Positions 1 to 5,172 are shown, counted from the first letter of the stretch. The stretch is 5,172 nucleotides of DNA from Thermoanaerobacterium sp. (GCA_029960905.1 JASBVU010000159.1:1-5172); one strand, 5' to 3'. Program-made: numbers and translations. Notes: generated by a model from the letters alone, not told the origin.

Positions 1-98
1 TTTACAGTTTTTGCCGCTTCCGCTACCGCGTTTTGTATAGCGTCATCCCAACTTTTAGTAGAATCTCCAACGACATTTAAAATTTTAACTACAGCCAT
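1..98 (-). CDS. Dodecin-family flavin-binding protein, N-terminal 32 residues (3' end outside window)
   Basis: The visible protein starts MAVVKILNVVGDSTKSWDDA and continues with an alanine-rich helix. This matches the first beta strand and the helix of dodecins, small proteins of about 65-75 residues that form hollow dodecamers and bind or store flavins. The stretch 'VVGDSTKSWDDAI' is the family's strand-to-helix turn. The flavin-stacking tryptophan lies later in the protein and cannot be checked here. The ATG is preceded by AAAGGAGGAG with a 5-nt spacer, which fixes the start. The gene starts inside the last codons of the 44-residue peptide gene upstream (10-nt overlap), so the two are probably co-transcribed and translationally coupled. 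The family call is good; the physiological role here is unknown. Confidence 0.85.
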   Translation of the reverse strand, partial: MAVVKILNVVGDSTKSWDDAIQNAVAEAAKTV

Positions 99-223
99 TT
101 TAACTCCTCCTTTAAATAAACAAGTACAGCACTGTCTGGTATTTTTTTAATGCTATATTTTAAAAAGTAAATAGCAGATAAAGTCAAAATGATTATTGAG
201 AAAATTATAATAAGCTTTCTCAT
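89..223 (-). CDS. Small single-span membrane peptide, 44 aa, overlapping the dodecin start
   Basis: An ATG at 223 opens a 44-codon frame ending in TAG at 89-91. A GAGGTG ribosome binding site (230-235) lies 6 nt upstream. The product begins MRKLIIIFSIIILTLSAIYF, a classic positively charged N-terminus followed by one hydrophobic helix (about residues 4-20). A short lysine-rich tail of about 24 residues ending in ELKWL follows. It has no cleavage-site signature, so a small membrane-anchored peptide is more likely than a secreted one. The last codons (LKEELKWL) are read from the dodecin ribosome binding site and start codon, so that part of the protein is constrained by the overlap. I do not recognise a family. 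The good RBS, the TM pattern and the tight coupling with the next gene argue that it is real. Confidence 0.6.
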   Translation of the reverse strand: MRKLIIIFSIIILTLSAIYFLKYSIKKIPDSAVLVYLKEELKWL

Positions 224-245
224 TTGTAACACCTCGGTACAGTAA

Positions 246-274
246 TATTATGTGACAATAAATTTTTTTCATAC
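246..274 (-). promoter_or_regulatory. Possible SigG-type (forespore) promoter for the peptide-dodecin unit
   Basis: Read on the minus strand, GTATG (274-270) matches the SigG -35 consensus GHATR and CATAATA (252-246) matches the -10 consensus CATNHTA. The spacer is 17 nt, one less than the usual 18 for these element definitions. It sits between the sigF terminator and the ribosome binding site of the 44-aa peptide. A vegetative SigA reading is also possible (TTGTAT, 18 nt, CATAAT, which is weak at -35). The match is real; the sigma assignment is inference. Confidence 0.35.
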
Positions 275-305
275 AAAAAGAAGTGCAAATAGTTTTACAC
301 TTCTT
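275..305 (-). terminator. Rho-independent terminator of the spoIIA operon
   Basis: On the minus strand AAGAAGTG (305-298) and CACTTCTT (285-278) form an 8-bp stem. It can extend by three A-U pairs past one mismatch, and it is followed by a run of T (279-275). The ascending arm is made from the last sense codons of sigF, and the sigF stop codon TAA (297-295) lies inside the loop region. The stem is modest in GC, so termination may be partial. Confidence 0.6.
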
Positions 306-1038
306 GTAACTGTTCTTTTAACTTTTTTAAGACTTTTTTTTCAATTCTTGATACTTGTACTTGCGATATACCTAGGATTTTTGATACTTCTGTCTGTGTC
401 ATATCTTTAAAATACCGTAGGATGATTATCTGTCTTTCGCGAGAATTTAAATTTTTTAAAACCATTCTTAAAGCTAACTTATCTTCGATTTCGTATTCAC
501 GTTCATCGATTCCTATCTTTTCTATCAAAAGCAAATTGTCATCTTCATTGTGCTGAGAATTATCATAAAGATACTCAGCAGTTGCAGTAGATTCAAATGC
601 CATTGCAATTTCTTCTGCTGAAACGTTAAGCTTTGAAGCGATTTCTTGAATTGTTGGTTCTCTATTTAATTCCTTTTCCAATTTATCTTTCATGAAATAA
701 GCTTTATTTGATAATTCTTTTAATGAACGGCTGACTTTAATAAGTCCATCATCTCTTAAAAATCTTTTAATTTCACCTATTATGATTGGTACTGCATACG
801 TGGATAATTTTACATTATAAGATTCATCAAACTTATTAATCGCTTTGACAAACCCTATGCATCCGATCTGATAAAGATCTTCTGCTTCATATCCCCTATA
901 AGAAAACTTCTTTACTATGCTCCAGATGAGGCCGCTATTTTCTTTTAATAATTTTTCCATTGACGATTTATCATTATTTTTAGATTTTCTTATAAGTTCA
1001 TTTACATCTTCATTCCTTTCGTTATCCTTATCAATCAT
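295..1038 (-). CDS. sigF: RNA polymerase sporulation sigma factor SigF (SpoIIAC)
   Basis: This 247-residue sigma-70 family factor directs the first forespore-specific transcription after asymmetric division. Region 2 spans roughly residues 30-105, with the core-binding EDLYQIG (53-59) and the -10 recognition helix around STYAVPIIIGEIKRFLRDDG (79-98). Region 3 covers about 105-165. Region 4 (about 185-243) carries the -35 recognition helix-turn-helix MTQTEVSKILGISQVQVSR (213-231). Length and order match SigF of Bacillus. GAGGTG at 1049-1044 lies 5 nt before the ATG and overlaps the spoIIAB stop codon, so translation is coupled. It is the third gene of spoIIAA-spoIIAB-sigF and is held inactive by SpoIIAB, encoded next to it. 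SigG is the closest paralogue, but position in the spoIIA operon settles the identity. Confidence 0.97.
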   Translation of the reverse strand: MIDKDNERNEDVNELIRKSKNNDKSSMEKLLKENSGLIWSIVKKFSYRGYEAEDLYQIGCIGFVKAINKFDESYNVKLSTYAVPIIIGEIKRFLRDDGLIKVSRSLKELSNKAYFMKDKLEKELNREPTIQEIASKLNVSAEEIAMAFESTATAEYLYDNSQHNEDDNLLLIEKIGIDEREYEIEDKLALRMVLKNLNSRERQIIILRYFKDMTQTEVSKILGISQVQVSRIEKKVLKKLKEQLQEV

Positions 1039-1047
1039 AGCAGCACC

Positions 1048-1479
1048 TCATTTACTTGAATTGATGTATTTGGTCATTCTAACCTTAGTACCTTTGCCTT
1101 TTTCAGATTCAACAACCAATTCATCCATAAAAGTCTGCATAACAGTAAAACCCATTCCTGATCTATCTTCATCAGGTTTTGTCGTATATAAAGGTTCCAT
1201 CGCTTTTTCAACGTCTTCTATTCCAACACCATTGTCAATAACTTCGATGGTTATCTTGTTTCCTTCTATTTCTGCTTTTAATATTATATAATCAATCTTG
1301 CTTTCATAACCGTGAATTATAGAATTTGTCACAGCTTCGGAAACTGCAGTCTTAATATCTGCTATCTCCTCTACAGTTGGGTCTAATTGAGCTGCAAAAG
1401 CTGCAACAACCGTCCGTGCAAAAGATTCATTTTGAGACTTACTTAAAAATTTCAATTCCATTTTATTTGAATAACTCAT
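1048..1479 (-). CDS. spoIIAB: Anti-sigma F factor / serine kinase SpoIIAB
   Basis: SpoIIAB is a 143-residue GHKL-fold ATPase. It binds SigF to keep it off core RNA polymerase and phosphorylates SpoIIAA on a serine. The ATP-binding boxes are visible: the N box [10 protein letters not shown] (48-57) with Glu48 and Asn52, the G1 box DNGVGI (82-87) and the glycine lid region RSGMGF (106-111). The N-terminal SQNESFAR (15-22) is the conserved segment containing the arginine that contacts both SigF and SpoIIAA. The ATG directly abuts the spoIIAA stop codon (TAA at 1482-1480). Its AAGGGGG ribosome binding site lies inside the last spoIIAA codons, 6 nt upstream. This spacing indicates coupled translation and matched amounts of switch proteins. 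Length fits the family (about 146). Confidence 0.97.
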   Translation of the reverse strand: MSYSNKMELKFLSKSQNESFARTVVAAFAAQLDPTVEEIADIKTAVSEAVTNSIIHGYESKIDYIILKAEIEGNKITIEVIDNGVGIEDVEKAMEPLYTTKPDEDRSGMGFTVMQTFMDELVVESEKGKGTKVRMTKYINSSK

Positions 1480-1824
1480 TTATATCCCCCTTTGCATACT
1501 TTTAATGGCTTCTTCTATTGTATCATAGCAATTTATAATCCTTAAAATTCCAGATAATTCGATGACTTTTAAAAGTTGAGAATTGGCCCCTACAATTGCC
1601 AATTTACCATGATTATCTTTAGCCATCTTATACCTTCCTAAAATCATTCCAATGCCGGAACTATCCATAAAATTTAATTTTTCAAAATCCAAAATAATAT
1701 TTTTAAATCCTTTTTGATATTCAGTATTTATGGCTTCTTTAAAAATATCTGATGTATGATGGTCTAATTCCCCTTTTATCTTAACTATTAAGATATCATT
1801 TTTTTCTACAAATTTTATTCCCAT
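1480..1824 (-). CDS. spoIIAA: Anti-sigma F factor antagonist SpoIIAA (STAS domain)
   Basis: This is a single STAS-domain anti-anti-sigma factor. Unphosphorylated SpoIIAA displaces SigF from SpoIIAB; SpoIIAB inactivates it by phosphorylation and SpoIIE phosphatase (not in this window) reverses this. The signature GELDHHT and the phosphorylation loop FMDSSGIGMILGRYK are nearly identical to Bacillus SpoIIAA. The first serine of DSSG (Ser55 in this numbering) corresponds to its phosphorylated Ser58. I chose the ATG at 1824 because GGAGGG (1836-1831) is then 6 nt upstream. The in-frame ATG at 1830 abuts the ribosome binding site with no spacer, although it would add two residues (116 aa) and align with the Bacillus N-terminus. 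First gene of the SigH-driven spoIIA operon. Confidence 0.96.
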   Translation of the reverse strand: MGIKFVEKNDILIVKIKGELDHHTSDIFKEAINTEYQKGFKNIILDFEKLNFMDSSGIGMILGRYKMAKDNHGKLAIVGANSQLLKVIELSGILRIINCYDTIEEAIKSMQRGI

Positions 1825-1846
1825 ATTCATCCCTCCAATATTATAT

Positions 1847-1873
1847 ATTCTACATCATAGCTCAATTTCCTCC
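1847..1873 (-). promoter_or_regulatory. SigH promoter of the spoIIA operon
   Basis: On the minus strand GGAGGAAAT (1873-1865) fits the SigH -35 consensus RNAGGAWWW at every position. GTAGAAT (1853-1847) fits the -10 consensus RNNGAAT. The spacer is 11 nt, within the known 11-12. The predicted start near 1840 leaves a leader of only about 15 nt that begins almost at the spoIIAA ribosome binding site. SigH control of spoIIA is established in Bacillus. I saw no clear Spo0A box (TGTCGAA-like) in the roughly 50 nt upstream. Confidence 0.8.
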
Positions 1874-1908
1874 TTATTTGTAATTTTTTTCTATAAAAAT
1901 TTTTACAC

Positions 1909-1945
1909 AAAAAATACTAAAAGCTATAAGCTTTTAGTATTTTTT
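1909..1945 (-). terminator. Rho-independent terminator of dacF, insulating spoIIA
   Basis: A 16-bp perfect inverted repeat with a 5-nt loop (1925-1929) pairs 1930-1945 with 1924-1909. The transcript of the minus strand ends in a T run (TTTTTT around 1914-1909). The ascending arm is built from the last codons of dacF and its stop codon (1926-1924) straddles loop and stem. It sits about 36 nt upstream of the SigH -35 element, separating dacF from spoIIA transcription. The structure is nearly symmetrical and could also stop transcription on the other strand. Confidence 0.8.
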
Positions 1946-3078
1946 ACCCACGATTTATAGATTTTTTCAAAAGTATTAAATAAAGTTGTCTTTTTAACAC
2001 TTTTATCAGATATTAACGATACTGTTTTTATCAGATTATTCCCATCATAAATCTTTACTGTTCCTATCTCTGATCCAGCTTTTACAGGTGCATCAATATA
2101 TTTGTTTAAACTGATTATTTGCTTTATATTTTTTGCTTCACCTTTTTTCAATAAAATATATTCATCCCTATTGGAAATAGCATTTACATAATCTTGTTGA
2201 CCTTTTAAAACTTTTATACTGCCATATACTTTACCTGCTTCAACAACCTTTTTTGTTTCATAGTTAGCAAAACCATAATCTAATAACTTTGATGCTTCTT
2301 TAAAGCGAGTAGCAGAATCTGGCGCTCCGAATACCACCGCTATAAACCTTGTGTCACCTCTTTTGGCAGTCGCAGATAAACAGTACAATGCTTCTGAAGT
2401 AGATCCTGTTTTTATTCCATCTGCGCCTTGATAGTTCCAGAGAAGCTTATTAGTATTAGCCAAGCTGAACTTGCCATTTCTTACAGAATCAATTTTATCA
2501 GTTAAATATTTAAATACATTTTTATGTTTAACCAGTTCCCTAGATATTAGCGCTATATCATAAACAGAGGTATAGTGTCCATCTTCAGGTAGCCCCGATG
2601 CATTCTTAAAATTTGTATTTTTGGCACCCAGTTCTTTGGCTCTTTTGTTCATTTCTTCTACAAATTTTTCCTCACTACCTGAAATATATTCAGCCAACGC
2701 GACTGAAGCATCATTTGCAGAATTCATTGCGACAGATTTTAATAGGTCATCAACTGTCATTTCCTCGCCGACCTCTAGATATATTTGTGTGCCACCCATA
2801 TCATAAGCATGTTCACTTGTCACAACTTTGTCAGTAGCTTTAATTTTACCAGAATCTAATGCTTCCATAACCAATAGCATAGTCATTACTTTCGTAACAC
2901 TGGCAGGAGGTAGCTCTTCATGGCTATTTTTTTCATATAGAACTTTACCCGTATTAGCATCCATAAGAATTGCAGATTTTGACTTAAGATTGAAATCATC
3001 AGCATATGCAAAATTTCCTAATAACATTGAACATGCAAGTACAAATATTAATGTAAATAATAATGTTTTTTTCAACAT
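1924..3078 (-). CDS. dacF: Sporulation D-alanyl-D-alanine carboxypeptidase DacF (penicillin-binding protein, S11 family)
   Basis: This 384-residue exported serine peptidase removes the terminal D-alanine from peptidoglycan pentapeptides and so limits cross-linking. A signal peptide runs from residue 1 to about 26 (MLKKTLLFTLIFVLACSMLL, then cleavage after AYA). The penicilloyl-transferase motifs are complete: SVTK (60-63, nucleophile Ser60 and Lys63), SAN (120-122) and KTG (223-225). A PBP5-type C-terminal beta domain follows (about 275-355), and the tail from about 362 with lysines and aromatics could be the amphipathic membrane anchor. AGGAGGG (3090-3084) lies 5 nt before the ATG. Placement directly before spoIIAA is the same as in Bacillus, where dacF is forespore-expressed, and supports DacF over the vegetative paralogue DacA. 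I found no convincing SigF/SigG promoter just upstream; the RBS can be masked by a hairpin. Confidence 0.93.
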   Translation of the reverse strand: MLKKTLLFTLIFVLACSMLLGNFAYADDFNLKSKSAILMDANTGKVLYEKNSHEELPPASVTKVMTMLLVMEALDSGKIKATDKVVTSEHAYDMGGTQIYLEVGEEMTVDDLLKSVAMNSANDASVALAEYISGSEEKFVEEMNKRAKELGAKNTNFKNASGLPEDGHYTSVYDIALISRELVKHKNVFKYLTDKIDSVRNGKFSLANTNKLLWNYQGADGIKTGSTSEALYCLSATAKRGDTRFIAVVFGAPDSATRFKEASKLLDYGFANYETKKVVEAGKVYGSIKVLKGQQDYVNAISNRDEYILLKKGEAKNIKQIISLNKYIDAPVKAGSEIGTVKIYDGNNLIKTVSLISDKSVKKTTLFNTFEKIYKSWVKNTKSL

Positions 3079-3081
3079 TTT

Positions 3082-3119
3082 ATCCCTCCTCTTAAAATTA
3101 TTTTTTCTTATGGAGGGAT
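3082..3119 (-). promoter_or_regulatory. RNA hairpin able to mask the dacF ribosome binding site
   Basis: In a transcript reading in from the upstream gene, AUCCCUCC (3119-3112) is perfectly complementary to GGAGGGAU (3089-3082), which is the dacF ribosome binding site. The loop is 22 nt. The 8-bp stem has five G-C pairs in an otherwise very AT-rich spacer. A second inverted repeat (3140-3132 with 3099-3091, 9 bp, mostly A-U) interleaves with it, so the two would either compete or form a pseudoknot. The pairing is seen in the sequence; a regulatory role is inference. Confidence 0.45.
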
Positions 3120-3135
3120 TATTATTCCTAAAATT

Positions 3136-4002
3136 TTAAGCTCTTGGATGCGATTTTTTGTACACTTCTTTTATTTTCGACTTTGAAATTAGCAAAATCA
3201 AATCACCTTGATTAAAAGATTTATATCCAAGAATTTCTTGTACACTTCTTATGTCAGCTCCATTTTCCAGCATATGTTTTGCAAAAGATTTTCTCAATAT
3301 GCTTGGTGTTATGTCAAATCCAGGGTTTACTATATTGGTGTATTCTTTTATAATTTTCCAGCATCCCTGGCGAGTTAATGCTTCCCCTCTTAAATTTAAA
3401 AATAAAAATTCATCTTGATCTATTTTCTTCCTTACAGACATGTAGTTTTGAAGCGCATTTAAAGCTGAATCACCGATTGGTATAAATCTTTCTTTTGGGC
3501 TTTTACAATAAATATAGCCGTAATTAAGATTTACGTCTTTTATACGCAGCGATATCAGCTCTGATACTTTAAGCCCTGTTGCGTACAAGACTTCTAGTAT
3601 CGCTTTATCTCTTAATCCTTTTTCACTATTTTCAAATTCGTGCGATAAAAGCTTGTCAACTTGTTCCACAGATAATGTCAGCGGAGCCTTTTTCTCAATT
3701 TTTGGCGCATCTAAAGTATACGCCGGTTCTTCATCAATTAATTTATTCATAAACAAATATTGATAAAAAGATTTTATGGACGATAGATGGCGAGAAATAG
3801 TAGATTGTGACATGCTTCTGTGTTTCAATAAATTTAAATAACTAATGATTGTTATTTTATTCACATCTGAATATTCGATGTTGTTTTCTTTCAAGTATCC
3901 AATAAATTTTGTGATATCTCTTTTATAAGATTCAATCGTATTATCACTTAATTTTTTGTCATTTTTTAAAAAATCAATAAAAGCTTGTACAACACTTTCC
4001 AT
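3136..4002 (-). CDS. XerD-like tyrosine recombinase family protein, catalytically degenerate
   Basis: This full-length 288-residue XerC/XerD-type protein has an N-terminal SAM-like core-binding domain (about 1-90; SDNTIESYKRDITKFIGYL) and a C-terminal catalytic-fold domain (about 105-288). It ends in the family's KEVYKKSHPRA. The fold is intact but the active site is not. The first arginine is Lys145 (ATGLKVSEL instead of ATGLRVSEL). The box II histidine is Ser234 (TPSILRKSF instead of TPHxLRHSF). The GH histidine is Tyr260, and the position of the nucleophile tyrosine is Ile269. Only Lys167 and Arg237 of the catalytic set remain. The reading frame is open with no sign of frameshift. AGGAG (4015-4011) lies 8 nt before the ATG. 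In Bacillus xerD lies upstream of dacF with drm and punA between; here the genes are adjacent. It may be a DNA-binding or architectural paralogue; cleavage is unlikely. Confidence 0.85.
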   Translation of the reverse strand: MESVVQAFIDFLKNDKKLSDNTIESYKRDITKFIGYLKENNIEYSDVNKITIISYLNLLKHRSMSQSTISRHLSSIKSFYQYLFMNKLIDEEPAYTLDAPKIEKKAPLTLSVEQVDKLLSHEFENSEKGLRDKAILEVLYATGLKVSELISLRIKDVNLNYGYIYCKSPKERFIPIGDSALNALQNYMSVRKKIDQDEFLFLNLRGEALTRQGCWKIIKEYTNIVNPGFDITPSILRKSFAKHMLENGADIRSVQEILGYKSFNQGDLILLISKSKIKEVYKKSHPRA

Positions 4003-4068
4003 CTACATTACTCCTATTAATGTTAGTTATATTTTATATTCAACATATCTTTTAATTTTCCTTCTTAT

Positions 4069-4695
4069 TTATTGGATAATATTTTTTAAAAAATAAAGTA
4101 TTTTTGGTGTAATATATGCTTCAAATACTCCACCCACTATCATCAACGAAAATGCAAAATAAACTAATAATGTATATGTTACAAATTGAGAAAATAAATC
4201 ACTAATATTAAATCTTCTATTTTTTAATATATACATCGAAAAATTAATAGCCGTTGCCGAAATAAAAAATAATGAAATTAAAACAAGAATATTCTGAGGC
4301 AATATAGCGACTAATGTAAAAAGGATTCCTTTGTACTTAAGTTGATTTATTAGAAAACCAACTGAAAAACCTAATAAAAATCCTCTTATCCCAACAACAA
4401 TAAATATAAATGGAATTCCAATAATTGTTGCTCCAAGAAGCCACAATACAAATGTCGTTTCAAAATTATTTAAAATAGATTGTTTAAATATTTCAATAGG
4501 GATTATTTTCATCTGATCAATTATTACATAAAAATTTTTTATATATTTCATCATGTTTTCTTTTTGTATATCATTTAACGTATTTATCGTAAAAGAACCA
4601 GATGCTATGCCAATCATAAAAGACATTAGAATAATGATATATAATATCGAATTGTCTCGTATGTGTTTAGATGTCTTTTCTCTTAAATATTTCAA
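4069..4695 (-). CDS. spoIIM: Stage II sporulation protein M (SpoIIM)
   Basis: SpoIIM is an integral membrane protein of the mother-cell DMP complex (SpoIID, SpoIIM, SpoIIP), which localises peptidoglycan hydrolysis at the septum during engulfment. The 208-residue product has hydrophobic segments at about 17-37, 80-101, 103-118, 122-150 and 173-195, with the conserved VAILPQNIL (129-137) before the fourth segment's core. This matches the usual SpoIIM topology and length (about 210). The start is TTG at 4695: the strong GGAGGAGG (4711-4704) is 8 nt upstream, the frame opens with KYLREKTSKHIRDN as expected for the cytoplasmic N-terminus, and no upstream ATG is available. The stop codon is 66 nt before the XerD-like gene, with no terminator visible between them, so read-through is likely. 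Own SigE promoter upstream. Confidence 0.93.
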   Translation of the reverse strand: MKYLREKTSKHIRDNSILYIIILMSFMIGIASGSFTINTLNDIQKENMMKYIKNFYVIIDQMKIIPIEIFKQSILNNFETTFVLWLLGATIIGIPFIFIVVGIRGFLLGFSVGFLINQLKYKGILFTLVAILPQNILVLISLFFISATAINFSMYILKNRRFNISDLFSQFVTYTLLVYFAFSLMIVGGVFEAYITPKILYFLKNIIQ

Positions 4696-4729
4696 GGCAA
4701 CGTCCTCCTCCTGCCTTAAATTATATTTT

Positions 4730-4756
4730 AATTTATGCCATAGAGAAGGACATTAT
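4730..4756 (-). promoter_or_regulatory. SigE (mother-cell) promoter of spoIIM
   Basis: On the minus strand a -35 ATA (4756-4754, within TCATAAT) is followed after exactly 16 nt by CATAAATT (4737-4730). That is 7 of 8 positions of the SigE -10 consensus CATACANT, with one mismatch (A for C). The predicted start near 4723 gives a leader of about 28 nt with the ribosome binding site in place. SigE control of spoIIM is known in Bacillus, which makes the assignment more credible than the motif alone. The -35 lies only about 8 nt after the upstream gene's stop codon. Confidence 0.55.
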
Positions 4757-4763
4757 GACTACC

Positions 4764-5172
4764 TCAGATTATTTTACCGTAGATCCCACCGCCTCCTGTT
4801 TCAATTTTTAAATTGCCATATCTTGCATCCAAGATATTCTTTGCTACTTTTTCCCCCACAGTATTTTTTAATTGTTCAAAAGGTGCTTCATGTAAGACGT
4901 ATGTCTCGCTTCCAACTTCTCTTGTAAGCTTTTCAATTGTTTTGGGACCAATCCCAGGCAAAAATTCCAATGGAATCTGATATACGTATTCTGCTCTAAA
5001 AGGCGGATGCAACGTCTCTTGATCTTTTACCACATATATCCTGTCTAAAACCCCAAATACTACATTTTCGCTGTTGCAATGAACACACTTATAAGCAGGT
5101 GGATCTACGTTAGCAACTCTATTGCAATCCAGGCAAAATGTTCTATGATATTTGCCTAACGCAGGATTTAGT
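4764..5172 (-). CDS. Endonuclease Q / YqxK-type PHP-family DNA repair protein, C-terminal 135 residues (5' end outside window)
   Basis: The frame is open from the window edge, so the apparent GTG start at 5033 is not the true start. The visible part holds a four-cysteine zinc site, CLDC then CVHC with 12 residues between the pairs (visible residues 13-32). Next comes a helix-hairpin-helix DNA-binding motif, LPGIGPKTIEKL (71-82), and a glycine-rich end GGGGIYGKII. This order is typical of the C-terminus of endonuclease Q and the related Bacillus YqxK proteins, which cleave DNA 5' of deaminated bases such as uracil and hypoxanthine. Their metal-binding PHP domain would lie upstream, outside the window. 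In Bacillus yqxK neighbours spoIIM, as here. The family is fairly certain; the lesion specificity is inferred. Confidence 0.78.
   Translation of the reverse strand, partial: LNPALGKYHRTFCLDCNRVANVDPPAYKCVHCNSENVVFGVLDRIYVVKDQETLHPPFRAEYVYQIPLEFLPGIGPKTIEKLTREVGSETYVLHEAPFEQLKNTVGEKVAKNILDARYGNLKIETGGGGIYGKII

Noticed and set aside
917..1291. 124-codon open frame on the plus strand
   Set aside because: It lies opposite sigF and spoIIAB, has low-complexity Ser/Phe/Leu composition typical of an antisense frame, and has no convincing gene signals.
3079..3135. SigF or SigG promoter directly upstream of dacF
   Set aside because: Only a partial -10 (GGAATAATA) is present and no -35 stands at the right distance, so I do not list it as a feature.
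2613..3139. Three plus-strand open frames opposite dacF
   Set aside because: They shadow the well-supported dacF gene and show no recognisable domain.
3158..3250. 13-bp exact direct repeat TTGTACACTTCTT at 3158-3170 and 3238-3250 inside the XerD-like gene
   Set aside because: The copies are 80 bp apart, encode different frames (KEVYK and RSVQE) at positions where the family normally has similar residues, and there is no length change; most likely chance in AT-rich coding DNA.
4003..4068. SigA promoter between spoIIM and the XerD-like gene
   Set aside because: TTAAAA with TATAAC and TTGAAT with TTAATA are weak matches that any AT-rich spacer would give; the second overlaps the ribosome binding site.
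4553..4927. 124-codon plus-strand open frame
   Set aside because: It covers the antisense of the spoIIM start, its promoter and the endonuclease Q-like 3' end; no domain is visible.
5031..5033. GTG at 5033 as the start of a separate 89-residue protein
   Set aside because: The frame continues upstream to the window edge and encodes a conserved four-cysteine zinc site, so the GTG is an internal valine codon.

Overview
The window looks like chromosomal core sequence from an endospore-forming, low-GC Firmicute. The AT-rich DNA, strong GGAGG-type ribosome binding sites and protein style fit the thermophilic anaerobic clostridia (Thermoanaerobacter/Thermoanaerobacterium type), but the genus is an inference. 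Every supported gene reads on the minus strand, so transcription runs from high to low coordinates.

In order of transcription the layout is: the C-terminal end of an endonuclease Q / YqxK-type PHP-family DNA repair protein (4764-5172, cut by the window edge); spoIIM with a likely SigE promoter (4069-4756); a XerD-like tyrosine recombinase that has lost most of its catalytic residues (3136-4002); dacF, a sporulation D,D-carboxypeptidase whose ribosome binding site can be masked by an RNA hairpin (1924-3119); a terminator; a near-perfect SigH promoter; the spoIIAA-spoIIAB-sigF operon (295-1873); a second terminator; and a small unit with a SigG-like promoter, a 44-residue single-span membrane peptide and the start of a dodecin gene (1-274).

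Functionally this is a sporulation block. SpoIIAA (anti-anti-sigma), SpoIIAB (anti-sigma kinase) and SigF form the switch that starts forespore-specific transcription. SpoIIM belongs to the mother-cell DMP complex used in engulfment. DacF trims peptidoglycan peptides. The promoters read from the sequence follow the known sporulation order: SigH for spoIIA, SigE for spoIIM and possibly SigG for the peptide-dodecin unit.

Most of the region is conserved and ordinary. The points worth a second look are the catalytically degenerate XerD paralogue next to dacF, the interleaved inverted repeats that could control dacF translation, the terminators built into the 3' ends of dacF and sigF, and the overlapping small membrane peptide and dodecin gene with a possible forespore promoter. 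I found no mobile element, CRISPR array, tRNA or rRNA. No gene-free stretch exceeds about 100 bases.
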